Assembly: GCF_026625885.1 (NCBI RefSeq)
Contig: NZ_CP113068.1
Location: forward strand, 806,001-870,000
DNA length: 64,000 bases
Source of the DNA: Roseateles sp. SL47
Lineage (GTDB): Bacteria > Pseudomonadota > Gammaproteobacteria > Burkholderiales > Burkholderiaceae_C
Direction of reading: 5' to 3'
Within the stretch, counting starts at the first letter, position 1; each line of letters starts with the position of its first letter. Below the pieces are notes generated by a model. It was not told the origin of the DNA and did not search any database. It saw nothing but the letters and a program-made list of their open reading frames with translations. Made by a program: the position numbers and the translations under genes. Positions 1 to 9,016 of the stretch are shown here, piece by piece.

Positions 1-2
1 CG

Positions 3-1946
3 CTGGGCAAGAACGAAACGGTGCGCTTCTGCGCGACCACCACGGCTGCGGCGCCGGCGCCCTCTCCGGCACCCGCTCCTTCTCCAGCTCCGGCACCGGC
101 GCCCACCCCTGCACCTGCGCCGACGCCTGCACCGGCGCCCGCCCCTGCACCTGCGCCGACGCCTGCACCGGCGCCCGCCCCTGCAGCGCCCGTCGTGGAC
201 GCCGGCACCACCCTGACCAACTGGTACACCGGCACACCAACGGCCCCCACCGTCACGCCCGGCACCTGGCGCGCGGGTGGCCCCAATCCGGAACAAGCCG
301 CTTTCAAGCTGGTGAAGGAAAGCGCGCACTTTGCGTTCTATTCGGACGAAGCCATTTCCGACGCCGACCTGACCCTGGCCGTCAACACACTGGAAACCAC
401 GGTGTGGAGTTCGCTGTTCGGGTCGGGGCTGTACATGCCGGAGCCCTTCTACAACAAGGCCGACAAGATCAAGCCGGCGATTCACATCCATTCCGGCTGG
501 GGCCTGACCGGTGGCGCCTGGGTGGACAGCGCTCGCAATCTGCACATGGGCATGTGGATTGCGCCAGATGCCCTTCGCGACCACTGGGGTCTGACGCATG
601 AGTTCACTCACGGATGGCAATCGTGGGCGGCGAACAACGGCGGCCTCGTCTGCAACGCGTCCAATACCTGCGGCTGGGTCTTCGAAAGCCATGCCAACTT
701 CACCCCGCATCAATTGCCGGAATACAAGAGCGACGTGCATTGCTCCGAGATGCTGCCCAACGCGCCGCATCTCTACCTGGGGTCCACCCGCGACCGCTAT
801 TGCAACTGGCAGTTCATGGAATACCTCAAGGACCGTTATGGGCCCGAGGCGGTGACGCAGATCTGGACCACCTCCGGGGCGGATCCGTTCACCAACATCC
901 AGAAGGCGCGGGGCTGGACGGTGTCGCAGCTGAATGACTTCTTCGGCGAATGGGCCATGCACAACGTGACCTGGGACTACAAGGCCACGCCGGATGCCTT
1001 CCGCAACAGCTACGGCAACATCGCGCTGACCGACAAGGCCGAGCGGATGCGCCGCCTGATGCCGCTGGAAGCGCTGGACACCAGTTGGGCCGCCAACCGC
1101 CGCTTTGTGTCGCCCTACTACGGCTCGCCGCAGCGCTTCGGCTACAACGTGGTGCGGCTGTATCCGGAAGCCGGTGCCACCACCGTGACGGTGAAGTTCC
1201 GCGGCATCGACCAGACCGGTGCCAATGCCGACTTCCGCTGGGGCCTGGTGGCCACCAACTCGCAGTTCACCTCGTCGCGTTACAGCGGCTTGCAGAAGGG
1301 GCTGGACGGTGAGCTGACCTTCAAGGTGAACACGGGCGAGCCCCTGTTCCTCGTGGTGACGGCGACGCCGACAGTCTTCAAGAGCATCACCTGGGACCAG
1401 GCCTATGGGTCGATCAACCGTTACCGCTACATGGTGGAACTGGCCGGCGCCTGGCCGCAAGGCTTCCAGGGCGGTCAACGGGATCTCTGCCCCACCGGCA
1501 CCGTCCGCCACAGCAACGGCGGTGGCTGCGCACCGACCACCACACCGACCACGGTGTATGTCGGCCCTTACGCCACCATCCTGCCGAACGGACGCGCCAA
1601 CGGCAACGCCCGCATCGAAGACCAGGCCATCGTGGTGAACGGAACGGTCTCGGACAGCGCCGTCGTGGGCGGCCTGAGCATCGTGGGCATGAGCGGCAGC
1701 CCCTGGGGGAACAACACCTTCAACGTGAGCGGGTCCGCGCAGGTGCGCACCACCTTCTACCCGCTGGGCTTCTTCGAGGCCAGCCAGGGAGCGTCCGGCA
1801 CGCTCAACCTGCACGGGGATGTGGAATACCGCGGCGTGGGCTTGAACCTGAGCAGTGGTTATCGGTCCGGCTTTGTGGACGCGACCTCCACCGTAGGGCT
1901 CTCCACCGACGTGAATCCGAAAACGGCGCCCGTGTGGCGGCCGTGA
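3..1946 (+). CDS. Secreted HExxH zinc metallopeptidase, 5' truncated by window edge
   Basis: The frame is already open at base 3 and the first possible start (GTG at 21) sits inside a coherent sequence, so the N-terminus, including any signal peptide, probably lies outside the window. Visible order: an Ala-Pro-rich linker (bases 46-190), then a catalytic region. The zinc motif HEFTH is at about 597-611 and a Glu in WVFESHAN about 25 residues later could be the third ligand, as in gluzincin-type peptidases. The layout resembles DUF6055-type or other poorly characterised extracellular peptidases; this assignment is from memory. The C-terminal part is rich in Gly, Thr and Val and is probably a beta-rich accessory domain. 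The next gene has the same linker and is also a peptidase, so the missing N-terminus may carry the same crystallin-like domain. A terminator follows directly. Confidence 0.8.
   Translation: MGKNETVRFCATTTAAAPAPSPAPAPSPAPAPAPTPAPAPTPAPAPAPAPAPTPAPAPAPAAPVVDAGTTLTNWYTGTPTAPTVTPGTWRAGGPNPEQAAFKLVKESAHFAFYSDEAISDADLTLAVNTLETTVWSSLFGSGLYMPEPFYNKADKIKPAIHIHSGWGLTGGAWVDSARNLHMGMWIAPDALRDHWGLTHEFTHGWQSWAANNGGLVCNASNTCGWVFESHANFTPHQLPEYKSDVHCSEMLPNAPHLYLGSTRDRYCNWQFMEYLKDRYGPEAVTQIWTTSGADPFTNIQKARGWTVSQLNDFFGEWAMHNVTWDYKATPDAFRNSYGNIALTDKAERMRRLMPLEALDTSWAANRRFVSPYYGSPQRFGYNVVRLYPEAGATTVTVKFRGIDQTGANADFRWGLVATNSQFTSSRYSGLQKGLDGELTFKVNTGEPLFLVVTATPTVFKSITWDQAYGSINRYRYMVELAGAWPQGFQGGQRDLCPTGTVRHSNGGGCAPTTTPTTVYVGPYATILPNGRANGNARIEDQAIVVNGTVSDSAVVGGLSIVGMSGSPWGNNTFNVSGSAQVRTTFYPLGFFEASQGASGTLNLHGDVEYRGVGLNLSSGYRSGFVDATSTVGLSTDVNPKTAPVWRP
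46..190 (+). repeat. Ala-Pro codon repeat (linker)
   Basis: Imperfect tandem gcNccN codon pairs encode an (Ala-Pro)n linker with Ser and Thr interruptions. A shorter version lies at about 2817-2890 in the next gene. Such tracts can change length by slippage without breaking frame. Confidence 0.8.
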
Positions 1947-1964
1947 TCCACGGTTGAGCGACTG

Positions 1965-1989
1965 AAGGGGAGCAACGCTCCCCTTTTTT
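1965..1989 (+). terminator. Rho-independent terminator
   Basis: A 9-bp perfect stem (AAGGGGAGC with GCTCCCCTT) with a 3-base loop runs into a T tract, 19 bases after the stop codon of the first peptidase gene. Confidence 0.85.
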
Positions 1990-2395
1990 CATGGCGGCTC
2001 TCGCATCGCGGGTCCCAGGAAGCCGCGACAGCCCGGATGCAAGCTGTTTGTCGTGGCTGACACCCGCAGCAATCAAGAAGCAACACACCGTTAACAGCGT
2101 GTCGCACCCGCGCTGGAGGCACGGCGCCCCCGCCGATTCATCTCTAGTCGGCTGCGCCGCCCACGCCTCCCTGGAGCGCGGGGCCTTCAGCGCCCTGAAC
2201 CACCAGCGGATCACCGCTGTTCAAGGGGATGAAACCGCTTTCCTGCGCTTACGAATCTGCAAGTCGTGTTGCACCGTTCTTGGGCGTCCGCTCCGAATAA
2301 TCGCGCCTCGCCCGGCCATGGCGGCTGCCGCCCCTTGTGTTCGGACACGGCCTCGCCCACGCCTCTGGGGCGACACAACATTGCAAGGACTTTCC

Positions 2396-4471
2396 ATGAC
2401 TGTGTCTTCCACGCGCGCCTCCGGCGCGACCAGCACGCTGCGGCTGCATCCTCTCTCTCTGTCCCTGGCGGTTGCCGGCCTGCTGGTCGGTTGCGGCGGC
2501 GGCAGTGAACCGAATGCGCAGGAAGCCCGCCTGGGTGCTTCCGGCAGCACCGCCTCGGCCACGGCATCGCAGGTCTGCCTGTTCGAGCACGTGAACTATG
2601 TGGGCGCCAGCCTCTGCCTGACCAGCAGCTCCAGCTGGATCGGCCGCACCTGGAATGACCGGGCGTCCTCGCTGAAGGTGCCGACGGGCTACAAGGTGGA
2701 GCTGTTCTCCGACATCAACTATGGCGGCCGGGTGCTGACCGTGACGGCGAATACGCCGTCGCTGGTGCCGTCTCGTTTCAACGATGTGGTGTCGTCGGTC
2801 CGCATCACCGCACCGACCGCGCCCCCGCCCGCTCCGGCGCCTGCCCCGGCCCCCGCTCCTTCTCCGGCCCCTGCGCCTGCCCCGACCCCCAGCAACCTGA
2901 CGCTGGCCTCGGTGCAGTTTGCCCAGTCCATGCTGTATGGCAGCAATGACGACCAGCTGGTCCTGGTGGCCGGCAAACCGGCGCTGCTGAAGGTGAATGT
3001 GACGACGCCGGCATCGCCCGCCACCATGCCCACCGCCACGGTGAAGGTGGAGAACACCGTGGACGGCACCAGCCGCGACCTGACGCTGGCCGCCCCGCGC
3101 CGGGGTCTGCCAACGACCGTCTCGGCCGTTCCGTCCTTTGACGATGCCTACACCGTGACGGTGCCGGCCGAGCTGGTCAAGGCCGGCCTGAAGGTGACGG
3201 TGAATGTGGCCGGTGTGGCGGCGCAAAGTTTCACGCCGCGTGTGGGCGGCGGCACCGCCATGCGCTTCATCCCGATCGCGGTGAAGATCGCCAGCACCAC
3301 CGGCCAACTCCCGGCGGACCAGAGCGCTCACCTGCGCGCGCTGTTCCCGGTATCAACGGTCACGGCGCAGACGCATCCGACCTATGTGTCCACCCGTGTG
3401 ACGACCCTGCCGACCACGGACGACCAATGGAGCGACGCCTTCGGCAAGATCCTGGGTGAACTCTCCGACCTGCATGCGCTGGAACGCGCAGCCCGCCAGG
3501 ACTACTACTTCGGCTTCATCCCCAAACGCACCTGGGGCCTGGCCGGCCTGGGCTACATGCCGGGCAACTCGGCGGTGAGTTTTGACATGCCGAGTGCGCC
3601 GGACACGGTGCGCGACGTGGTGGCGCACGAGCTGGGCCACAACTTCTCGCTGCCGCATGCGGCCTGCGGCGGCGCTGGTGAACCGGACCCCAACTATCCG
3701 TACCCGGACGCCAACCTGGGCAAGCCGGGACGCTACATCTGGAGCTTCCTGTCCGACACCAACACCTTCTATGACCCGCGCCCGACGGACCGTCACGACA
3801 TCATGAGCTACTGCGGTGGTGTGGTCTTCTCGGACTACAACTACCGCCTGATGCAGACCTTCCTGACGCCGGCCGACGGCCCCACCACCAAGGCGGCCTC
3901 GGTGAATGCAGCGCCGGACCAGGACGTGCTGCTGATCAGCGGCAGCATCCGCGGCAAGCAGATCGAGATCAATCCGGTGAAGACGCTGGTGTCCAAGCCT
4001 GAAACCAGCAGCGGCCCGTATGTGCTGCGCCTGCAGACCTCGGCCGGCCAGATCGTGGATTACGCCTTCACGCCGCAAGCGCTGGACCATGAGGGTGAAC
4101 TGCTGCACTTCCGCGTGCTGGTGCCGAAGCTGGACAACATCGCCAGCATCAGTGTGCTGCGTGATGGCAGCACGCTCACGCAAGTGGCGGCCCGCGCCAC
4201 CAATGCCCGTCAGCGCTCTCTGGCGGCAGGCACCAGCAAGGCGCTGGTGCAGGTGCAGGAGACCCGTGGCCAGGCGGTGTTCCGCTGGGATGCCGAAGCC
4301 ACGCCTTTCCTGAGCGTGACCTGGACAGACGGCACCCGCCGGCTGAACCTGGCGCAGGACCTGAAGAATGGTCAGGCGACGCTGGACACGAGCGCCCTGC
4401 CGGCCGGCGGGAAGTTCGAGCTGGTGGTGTCGGACGGCCTGAATGCGCAGCGTGTGGAGCAGGCGCGTTGA
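2396..4471 (+). CDS. Metzincin-type metalloprotease lipoprotein with crystallin-like domain
   Basis: 691 residues. The start at 2396 was chosen over an upstream-open frame because GCAAGGAC lies just before it and a lipoprotein signal follows (hydrophobic stretch ending LLVGC, then Gly-rich). Domain order: lipobox; a beta/gamma-crystallin-like module (roughly residues 55-140, starting CLFEHVNYVG); an Ala-Pro linker; a beta-rich region; then a metzincin catalytic domain with HELGHNFSLPH (3626-3658) and a Met-turn HDIMSYCG (near 3794). The HExxHxxxxxH motif plus Met-turn is the metzincin signature. It is probably tethered to the outer membrane or released as an extracellular protease. The exact peptidase family is uncertain. 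It is preceded by a paralog-like peptidase gene but separated from it by a terminator and about 400 bases, so it is likely transcribed alone. Confidence 0.88.
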   Translation: MTVSSTRASGATSTLRLHPLSLSLAVAGLLVGCGGGSEPNAQEARLGASGSTASATASQVCLFEHVNYVGASLCLTSSSSWIGRTWNDRASSLKVPTGYKVELFSDINYGGRVLTVTANTPSLVPSRFNDVVSSVRITAPTAPPPAPAPAPAPAPSPAPAPAPTPSNLTLASVQFAQSMLYGSNDDQLVLVAGKPALLKVNVTTPASPATMPTATVKVENTVDGTSRDLTLAAPRRGLPTTVSAVPSFDDAYTVTVPAELVKAGLKVTVNVAGVAAQSFTPRVGGGTAMRFIPIAVKIASTTGQLPADQSAHLRALFPVSTVTAQTHPTYVSTRVTTLPTTDDQWSDAFGKILGELSDLHALERAARQDYYFGFIPKRTWGLAGLGYMPGNSAVSFDMPSAPDTVRDVVAHELGHNFSLPHAACGGAGEPDPNYPYPDANLGKPGRYIWSFLSDTNTFYDPRPTDRHDIMSYCGGVVFSDYNYRLMQTFLTPADGPTTKAASVNAAPDQDVLLISGSIRGKQIEINPVKTLVSKPETSSGPYVLRLQTSAGQIVDYAFTPQALDHEGELLHFRVLVPKLDNIASISVLRDGSTLTQVAARATNARQRSLAAGTSKALVQVQETRGQAVFRWDAEATPFLSVTWTDGTRRLNLAQDLKNGQATLDTSALPAGGKFELVVSDGLNAQRVEQAR

Positions 4472-4536
4472 TGCGCGGCGGCTGAGCGCGCAAGCCGCCG
4501 GCTGAACGCTGGCGGCTGATGTGGCAACCGGAAGAA

Positions 4537-4586
4537 AGCCATCCCCAAGCAGCTCCGATCAGGGGCTGCGGGGATGGCTTCGGTGT
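4537..4586. terminator. Shared terminator between convergent genes
   Basis: AGCCATCCCC (4537-4546) pairs with GGGGATGGCT (4570-4579), with an inner stem GCAGCTCC/GGGGCTGC. A short T-rich stretch follows on the plus strand and A residues precede it, so it could serve both the protease gene and the convergent PEP-CTERM gene. Confidence 0.65.
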
Positions 4587-4623
4587 TTTGGGGCCCGCCG
4601 GGGAATGACGGCGGCTGTGCGGA

Positions 4624-5466
4624 TCAGTGGCCGGCCATCACCTTTTGGGACGGACGCCGGCGACGGATGCACAAGCCCAGAAGACCCAGGCCGGAGGCCA
4701 TCATGGCGTAGGAGGCGGGTTCCGGTACAACACTGGCCGAGAACTGGGTGATGACACCTGAGTAGTCGACGGAGTGCGAGACGGCACCCGTGCTGGTCAC
4801 CCACTGCAGGCTGACCGTATTCGTGCAGGCGGCACACCAAAAGTCGTCCCTCAGCAAGGCGGTAAACGACTGGGCGGACATGAGTGGGTTCTGATCGAGA
4901 GTGTTTGCCGCCACCTGTTCCGAGCGGGAGATGAGGAGCGATGCCCAATACTGTGAGCCGCCTTCCACCCAGCTCAGGCTCTGCTGAATCGAGAGCTGGC
5001 GGTAGCCTTGGCCCTGGCTGTCTGGGGCCGACCACCAAATGCCCCGATCCACGGTGGCGCCGACGGACCCGCTGACCGCAGCATCCACAGGTACCGTGAT
5101 TCCGAACGGCTGAAGCATGCCCATGGCCTTCGTGAGATCGGCAGGGTGGCTCAGCGGCTGCGAGGCCATGGTCTGCAGCGTCCCCTGGTAACGCGACTGG
5201 TCGGCACCGCTGAAGTCGAATGCGAAGAGGTCCGGGCTCCCTCCGACGCCAAGGTCCACGGACAGAGACTGGCCCCATTGCTGCGGCGTCAAAGCCACGG
5301 TGGAGGTGGAAGGCACACACCCCGGCGCCTCCCACAGGCAACTCACCGTGTTGGTGGTCCCCGTCAGGGTCGCTGAAACATTCAGATCGAGTTGTTGTGC
5401 TTGCGCGCTCAGGCTCAAGCTTGCAATGAGCGCGCCAATCGCGGCGGCGCGGTGGTGGTCGGTCAA
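4624..5466 (-). CDS. PEP-CTERM sorting domain protein
   Basis: About 280 residues from a TTG start at 5466, preferred because GGAGCGGAG lies directly upstream and a signal peptide (IGALIASLSLSAQA) follows; the open frame extends to 5538. The C-terminus is a textbook PEP-CTERM tripartite signal: VPEP, a hydrophobic helix, then RRRRP. Proteins with this tail are exported and then processed by an exosortase/EpsH-type enzyme, usually with extracellular polysaccharide. The middle (Cys pairs in WCAAC and SCLWEAPGC) has no domain I recognise. No exosortase gene is present in the window, so the enzyme must be encoded elsewhere. Confidence 0.85.
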   Translation of the reverse strand: MTDHHRAAAIGALIASLSLSAQAQQLDLNVSATLTGTTNTVSCLWEAPGCVPSTSTVALTPQQWGQSLSVDLGVGGSPDLFAFDFSGADQSRYQGTLQTMASQPLSHPADLTKAMGMLQPFGITVPVDAAVSGSVGATVDRGIWWSAPDSQGQGYRQLSIQQSLSWVEGGSQYWASLLISRSEQVAANTLDQNPLMSAQSFTALLRDDFWCAACTNTVSLQWVTSTGAVSHSVDYSGVITQFSASVVPEPASYAMMASGLGLLGLCIRRRRPSQKVMAGH

Positions 5467-5629
5467 GCTCCGCTCCCGATGGAGGATATTCGCCGGGCAC
5501 ACCGGGCTGTTCTCGAAAACAGTCCGGCGTGTCGGCAATATTTCGTTTTGTTAAGGGCGCGGATGTTAACGGAGCCGACGGGGTGGAGACGCCGCAGGGG
5601 ACGTCCGGATCGGGGGGATCACGCCATGC

Positions 5630-6592
5630 TCAGCCCTTGCTGAGCGATTCCACAACGGGGCGCAAGCGCTGGGAGAGGTGCCCACGGTCCCATCCCGCCA
5701 TCTCTTGCAGGGGCGTCCGTTGGCCCAGTTGCTGCGCGGCCAGTAGGCCGACGTAGTAGCCAACGCGAGGGGGCCAGGCGCCGCGATAACCCGTGTCCAG
5801 AAAAGGTATCGATGCCGCCGGGTCCTGGCTCTCCCACACATCGAGCATGGCCCGCGCGGCCCGTTGCAACACGGCAGGAGGTGTGGCGGTTAGTGCCGCG
5901 TCGTCCAGCAGCACCTGCGTCAGGGTGGCATTTGGATGGAGTTGCTGGCTTGCGTAGGTGGCCAAGCCCTCGACCCACAAAGCCTCGTGCACACGCGGCG
6001 CCGGATCCAGGCTGATCAGCGGTGCGCGCTGCGCGTGATAGCAGTGGAACCACTCGTGGGCAAACAACACGGCAGGGTCCGCATCAACACCGTGAAAGCG
6101 CAGGATGCCATCCGGGGCGAAGAACAGCGGCAAGGGTTGACCGGGGCCCTGGGGCTCCAGATGCGCGTCGAACGTGAACAGAGACGGCATCAGCCAGACC
6201 GGGGAGACCTTGACTTGAAAGTCAGGCAAGGCCTGTGTGAAATGGGCCTGCTGGGTTTCGTACATGGCCGCAAAGGCACGATGCAAGCGTCGGGCGGCGT
6301 CGGCCATGCCGTCGAACTTGGGAAGCCAGGCCCGCACCCGCGGCGAGGTCACAGTGAGGCCTGCCAGCCGGTATGCGGCAGCGTTGGGCTCGAAAAACTC
6401 GGCCATCAGTCGTTCGACACGCCGGAGCGGGTCGAACGCCCGGCCTTGGTCATAAGGCTTCCAGAATGCTGGCATCAGATCCGTGAACCCCGCTGGCGGG
6501 CGCGTCGCCAGAGCCGCTGCGGGGCCCGCGAGACTGCTTGTGGGACCCAGCGTCCAGGCCGCAGTGAGCTGGAGCATGAATCGGCGGTGCAT
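5630..6592 (-). CDS. Putative exported zinc-dependent protease (HExxH)
   Basis: About 320 residues. The start at 6592 (MHRRFMLQL) gives a plausible signal peptide; 6607 or 6667 are alternatives and none has a clear ribosome binding site. The zinc motif HEWFHCYH is followed about 25 residues later by WVEGLATYAS, where the Glu is a likely third ligand. This is the arrangement of DUF2268-like and related putative gluzincins. The substrate is unknown. It lies on the opposite strand to its flanks and is probably monocistronic. Confidence 0.72.
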   Translation of the reverse strand: MHRRFMLQLTAAWTLGPTSSLAGPAAALATRPPAGFTDLMPAFWKPYDQGRAFDPLRRVERLMAEFFEPNAAAYRLAGLTVTSPRVRAWLPKFDGMADAARRLHRAFAAMYETQQAHFTQALPDFQVKVSPVWLMPSLFTFDAHLEPQGPGQPLPLFFAPDGILRFHGVDADPAVLFAHEWFHCYHAQRAPLISLDPAPRVHEALWVEGLATYASQQLHPNATLTQVLLDDAALTATPPAVLQRAARAMLDVWESQDPAASIPFLDTGYRGAWPPRVGYYVGLLAAQQLGQRTPLQEMAGWDRGHLSQRLRPVVESLSKG

Positions 6593-6607
6593 GGGGAGTG
6601 GTCGCAT

Positions 6608-7009
6608 CGGGTGGATTGTGCAGTGGCACGAGGCAAGGAGAGGTATCCGCAAGAGCACGTTTGCCACGGGTGGGCGCTTGCCTCCGTAGTTGCGCCCCCC
6701 TAGCGCGTCGGCCTGGACAGAACCGAGAGATACCGCGAGGGGAGCGAGTCGAAGTCCACGGGACGGTGCCGTCCAGTCGCGCCCTGAAGAAGTCGTCCGT
6801 GGCCATCAACTCGCCTCCCAAAACTCCCAGCAATCGCTGCGGATTGAATAGCTTCCTAGGAGTTCTGACCATCGACATTCACCCCAAAAACCTAGTGTTC
6901 ATGAGGGTTGGCGGGGTTCTGCAGGGCCGACCAATGAAGATCTTTGGAGTGAACAACAGCACTTCGCGCGGTAGCAGGCCTTGCTGCCGGGCAAGCCCGG
7001 GCGTGGCTC
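6608..7009. other. Intergenic, start of accessory region
   Basis: No convincing gene. Open frames here overlap the upstream region of the protease gene and the IS1595 remnant without coherent codon use. The stretch marks the passage from ordinary sequence into the mobile-element region. Confidence 0.5.
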
Positions 7010-7465
7010 GGAGAACAAATCGCCGTTCGTGGCGGCCGTGTCGCTCAACGACAAGGGGCGTCCGCAATTCCTCAAGCTCAACCGCATCAGCGGCTTCACG
7101 GCCGAGGCGATCAAGGCCTGGCGCCAGGCTCGCTGATCGTCAGCGACGGGCTGGGCTGCTTCGCGGCAGTGACGACGGCGGGTTGCACGCACAAGCCCGT
7201 CGTCGTGGGCGACCGCAAGCCGCGCGACCTGCCGCAGTTCCAGTGGGTCAACACGATCCTGGGCAACCTTAAAACCACGCTGCACGGCGCATTCCACTCG
7301 TTGAGCTGGCCCCAGCACGCCGACAGCCATCTCGCCGCATTCGCCTATCGCTTCAATCACCGTTTCGATCTGCGCGACTTGCTCGCACGGCTGATCGTGG
7401 ACGTCGCTCGCTGTCCGGCTCGCCCTATCCTGGCTATCAGAGGCGGGTCTGAGGCACATTACTAA
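7010..7465 (+). pseudogene. IS1595-family transposase remnant (ISXO2-like domain)
   Basis: Two frames together read as the DDE/ISXO2-like transposase core: first VAAVSLNDKGRPQFLKL up to WRQAR and a stop near 7137, then, after a frameshift near 7130, IVSDGLGCFAAV, HKPVVVG, FQWVNTILGNLK and AFAYRFNHRFDL to the stop at 7463-7465. The motifs are those of IS1595-family transposases. The N-terminal zinc-ribbon half is missing and the frame is broken, so it cannot be active. Confidence 0.75.
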
Positions 7466-7518
7466 TCAGGTCGCGCTATGTGTGGTGAAGCCTCTGCGGC
7501 AAGGATTGAATCAGCCCC

Positions 7519-7761
7519 ATGAGTTATCAATTTGAACTGCTTCCGCCGCCGCCTCGCAAAGAGCGCGGTTTGCGTACCTTGACGCTGTACTACCCGTGGT
7601 CGCAGACGACCGTGCTCTATAAGCTAGACGAGTTGGGCCTGCGCGCGTTACGCATCCTCGGGCCTGTCGATTACAGGATGCCCATCAAGCCGCGATCCCG
7701 CTGCGCCGCGCTGCAGCCCCAGGACCAAGCTAGTGCGGGAAACAAGGGCAAGGTGGGCTGA
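7519..7761 (+). CDS. Small hypothetical ORF, possibly a gene fragment
   Basis: An 80-residue frame starting MSYQFELLPPPPRKERG. The first 55 residues look protein-like but the end (after DYRMP) looks like read-through into unrelated sequence. It resembles no family I know. It lies just after the IS1595 remnant and may be the N-terminal stub of a gene cut by an insertion or deletion. Confidence 0.3.
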   Translation: MSYQFELLPPPPRKERGLRTLTLYYPWSQTTVLYKLDELGLRALRILGPVDYRMPIKPRSRCAALQPQDQASAGNKGKVG

Positions 7762-8142
7762 ATCCTTGCCCGACCAAGCTATCCCGACAACTGGGCTGAG
7801 CGACTTCATCGCAGCCTCGGCCGCGGAACATGGTGCGGTCTACGAGCCCACGGGTCTCTAAGGCTCATCGTCAGCGTCAACGTCTGTTCGCGTTCTCCGG
7901 CGAAACGGACGCGACGACTTCGCGGAACGCGCCGCCGTTCACGCTCTCGTAGAACGACGCAATCCACCGCTGGCTATCAGGCGCCCATTCCAGCAGGTTG
8001 TACGAAAGAGGCGAGCCCTCAGCGCCGAGCGAGCTCCCTCTTCCCTGAACCGAGGACTGACCCGGCTCACAGCGCGTGAAAGGGATGGCTGGAGCAGATC
8101 AGTGATCTCCCAATTTTCAAGTGATGGTTGGAACGCGATAGC
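7762..8142. other. Gap with a possible minus-strand gene remnant
   Basis: No intact gene. On the minus strand, bases about 7881-8080 read without a stop and include WAPDSQRWIASFYESVNGG, which looks like real protein, but there is no start codon and a stop lies just upstream. It may be the C-terminal end of a lost gene; the family was not recognised. Confidence 0.35.
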
Positions 8143-8610
8143 ATGAACTTTTCGAACGTTACGGAACTCCTGGGCACCTTTTATCCTGAAACGCAACTAA
8201 AGCAGTTTTTGGATGCGTTGGGGTTCCATGGAAAGCCCCGGCTGCCAAGAGACTCAACCAACGCACACTTGCTGCGGCACGATCTTGGGATCGAAATCAT
8301 CTTCACCGGCGAGCGCTATTTGGATCAGCCCATGCGAGAGTATCCGGAAGGCGCACTTGTGTTTGAGTGCATCAGCTTCTATGGTGCAAAGGACTCAGAT
8401 TTTTCGCGATTTGACGGGCCATTGCCGCATGCGCTTGAATTTGGCTTGACATTGAAGCAGCTGTCATCCGTATTCGGACAGCCAGCCTTCTTTGACGAGG
8501 AATTGGCGCTGGCTCGCTGGGACCTCCCGCAGCACGCCGTCTTCGCAAACTTCGATCGTGAGGGATGCTCGGACGTCTACAGCTTCCAGACGCCAGTGAC
8601 CGACGCCTAA
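8143..8610 (+). CDS. Hypothetical protein, immunity-protein-like
   Basis: 155 residues from ATG 8143; an upstream in-frame ATG at 8128 is possible. It is acidic with no signal peptide or membrane segment, so it is cytoplasmic. The pattern of an N-terminal helix, a short beta-rich centre and a late motif FGLTLKQLSSVFGQPA recalls small proteins found near polymorphic toxins and bacteriocins, some of which are immunity proteins. That is inference from appearance, not a domain match. It lies about 200 bases upstream of the double-glycine peptide gene on the same strand. Its GC content is below that of the core genes. Confidence 0.6.
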   Translation: MNFSNVTELLGTFYPETQLKQFLDALGFHGKPRLPRDSTNAHLLRHDLGIEIIFTGERYLDQPMREYPEGALVFECISFYGAKDSDFSRFDGPLPHALEFGLTLKQLSSVFGQPAFFDEELALARWDLPQHAVFANFDREGCSDVYSFQTPVTDA

Positions 8611-8812
8611 GTGGCAGCGCCAACCGACGTCCGCATCCTCTCGCCTCACTTGAACACAATCTAAGCGTGCATTTCCACGATAGATGGGTTCGGCGTAAGC
8701 TAGCTTAAATCAGCTAAGGACATATCCCACAAGACATGCCATCAAGTTCGGTTCTACATTGACTCCAGCGAAAAGGCCTGGTCGCTTCCGTTTTTAAAAC
8801 AGGAGGAACTAA

Positions 8813-9007
8813 GTGACCCATGATGCAGAAAGCATGACCGAATTGACTGTTGAGCAATGTGAACTCGTTTGCGGCGGACTAAAAATCGAAGGGTCGCGCC
8901 TCAGCGAGAACTTGGTTGATATGCGCTCATGCACTCCATTTGACGTGTATATCAATCCAGGAAGCGGAATTCCTGGTTCCTGCGACAACCCACGGTTTAG
9001 AAACTAA
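8813..9007 (+). CDS. Small peptide with double-glycine-type leader (bacteriocin/RiPP-like)
   Basis: 64 residues from a GTG start at 8813, decided by a perfect AGGAGG seven bases upstream. An in-frame ATG at residue 7 would give MTELTVEQCELVCGG. That segment matches a double-glycine leader: hydrophobic -12 (Leu), Thr at -11, Val at -4, Gly-Gly at -2/-1. Positions -8 and -7 differ from the usual Glu-Leu. Cleavage after GG would release a mature peptide of about 42 residues with two Cys (SCTPFD and GSCDNP) that could form a disulfide. Such leaders are normally cut by a peptidase-containing ABC transporter; none lies in the window. A secreted-protein gene starts 9 bases downstream, which suggests co-transcription. 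Function unproven. Confidence 0.6.
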   Translation: MTHDAESMTELTVEQCELVCGGLKIEGSRLSENLVDMRSCTPFDVYINPGSGIPGSCDNPRFRN

Positions 9008-9016
9008 GGAGCATCG

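Noticed and set aside
46..190. CRISPR-like array
   Set aside because: The repeats are codon-level Ala-Pro repeats without spacers.
1991..2395. Upstream extension of the metzincin gene to 1991
   Set aside because: The extra 135 residues look random; the start at 2396 has a ribosome binding site and a lipoprotein signal.
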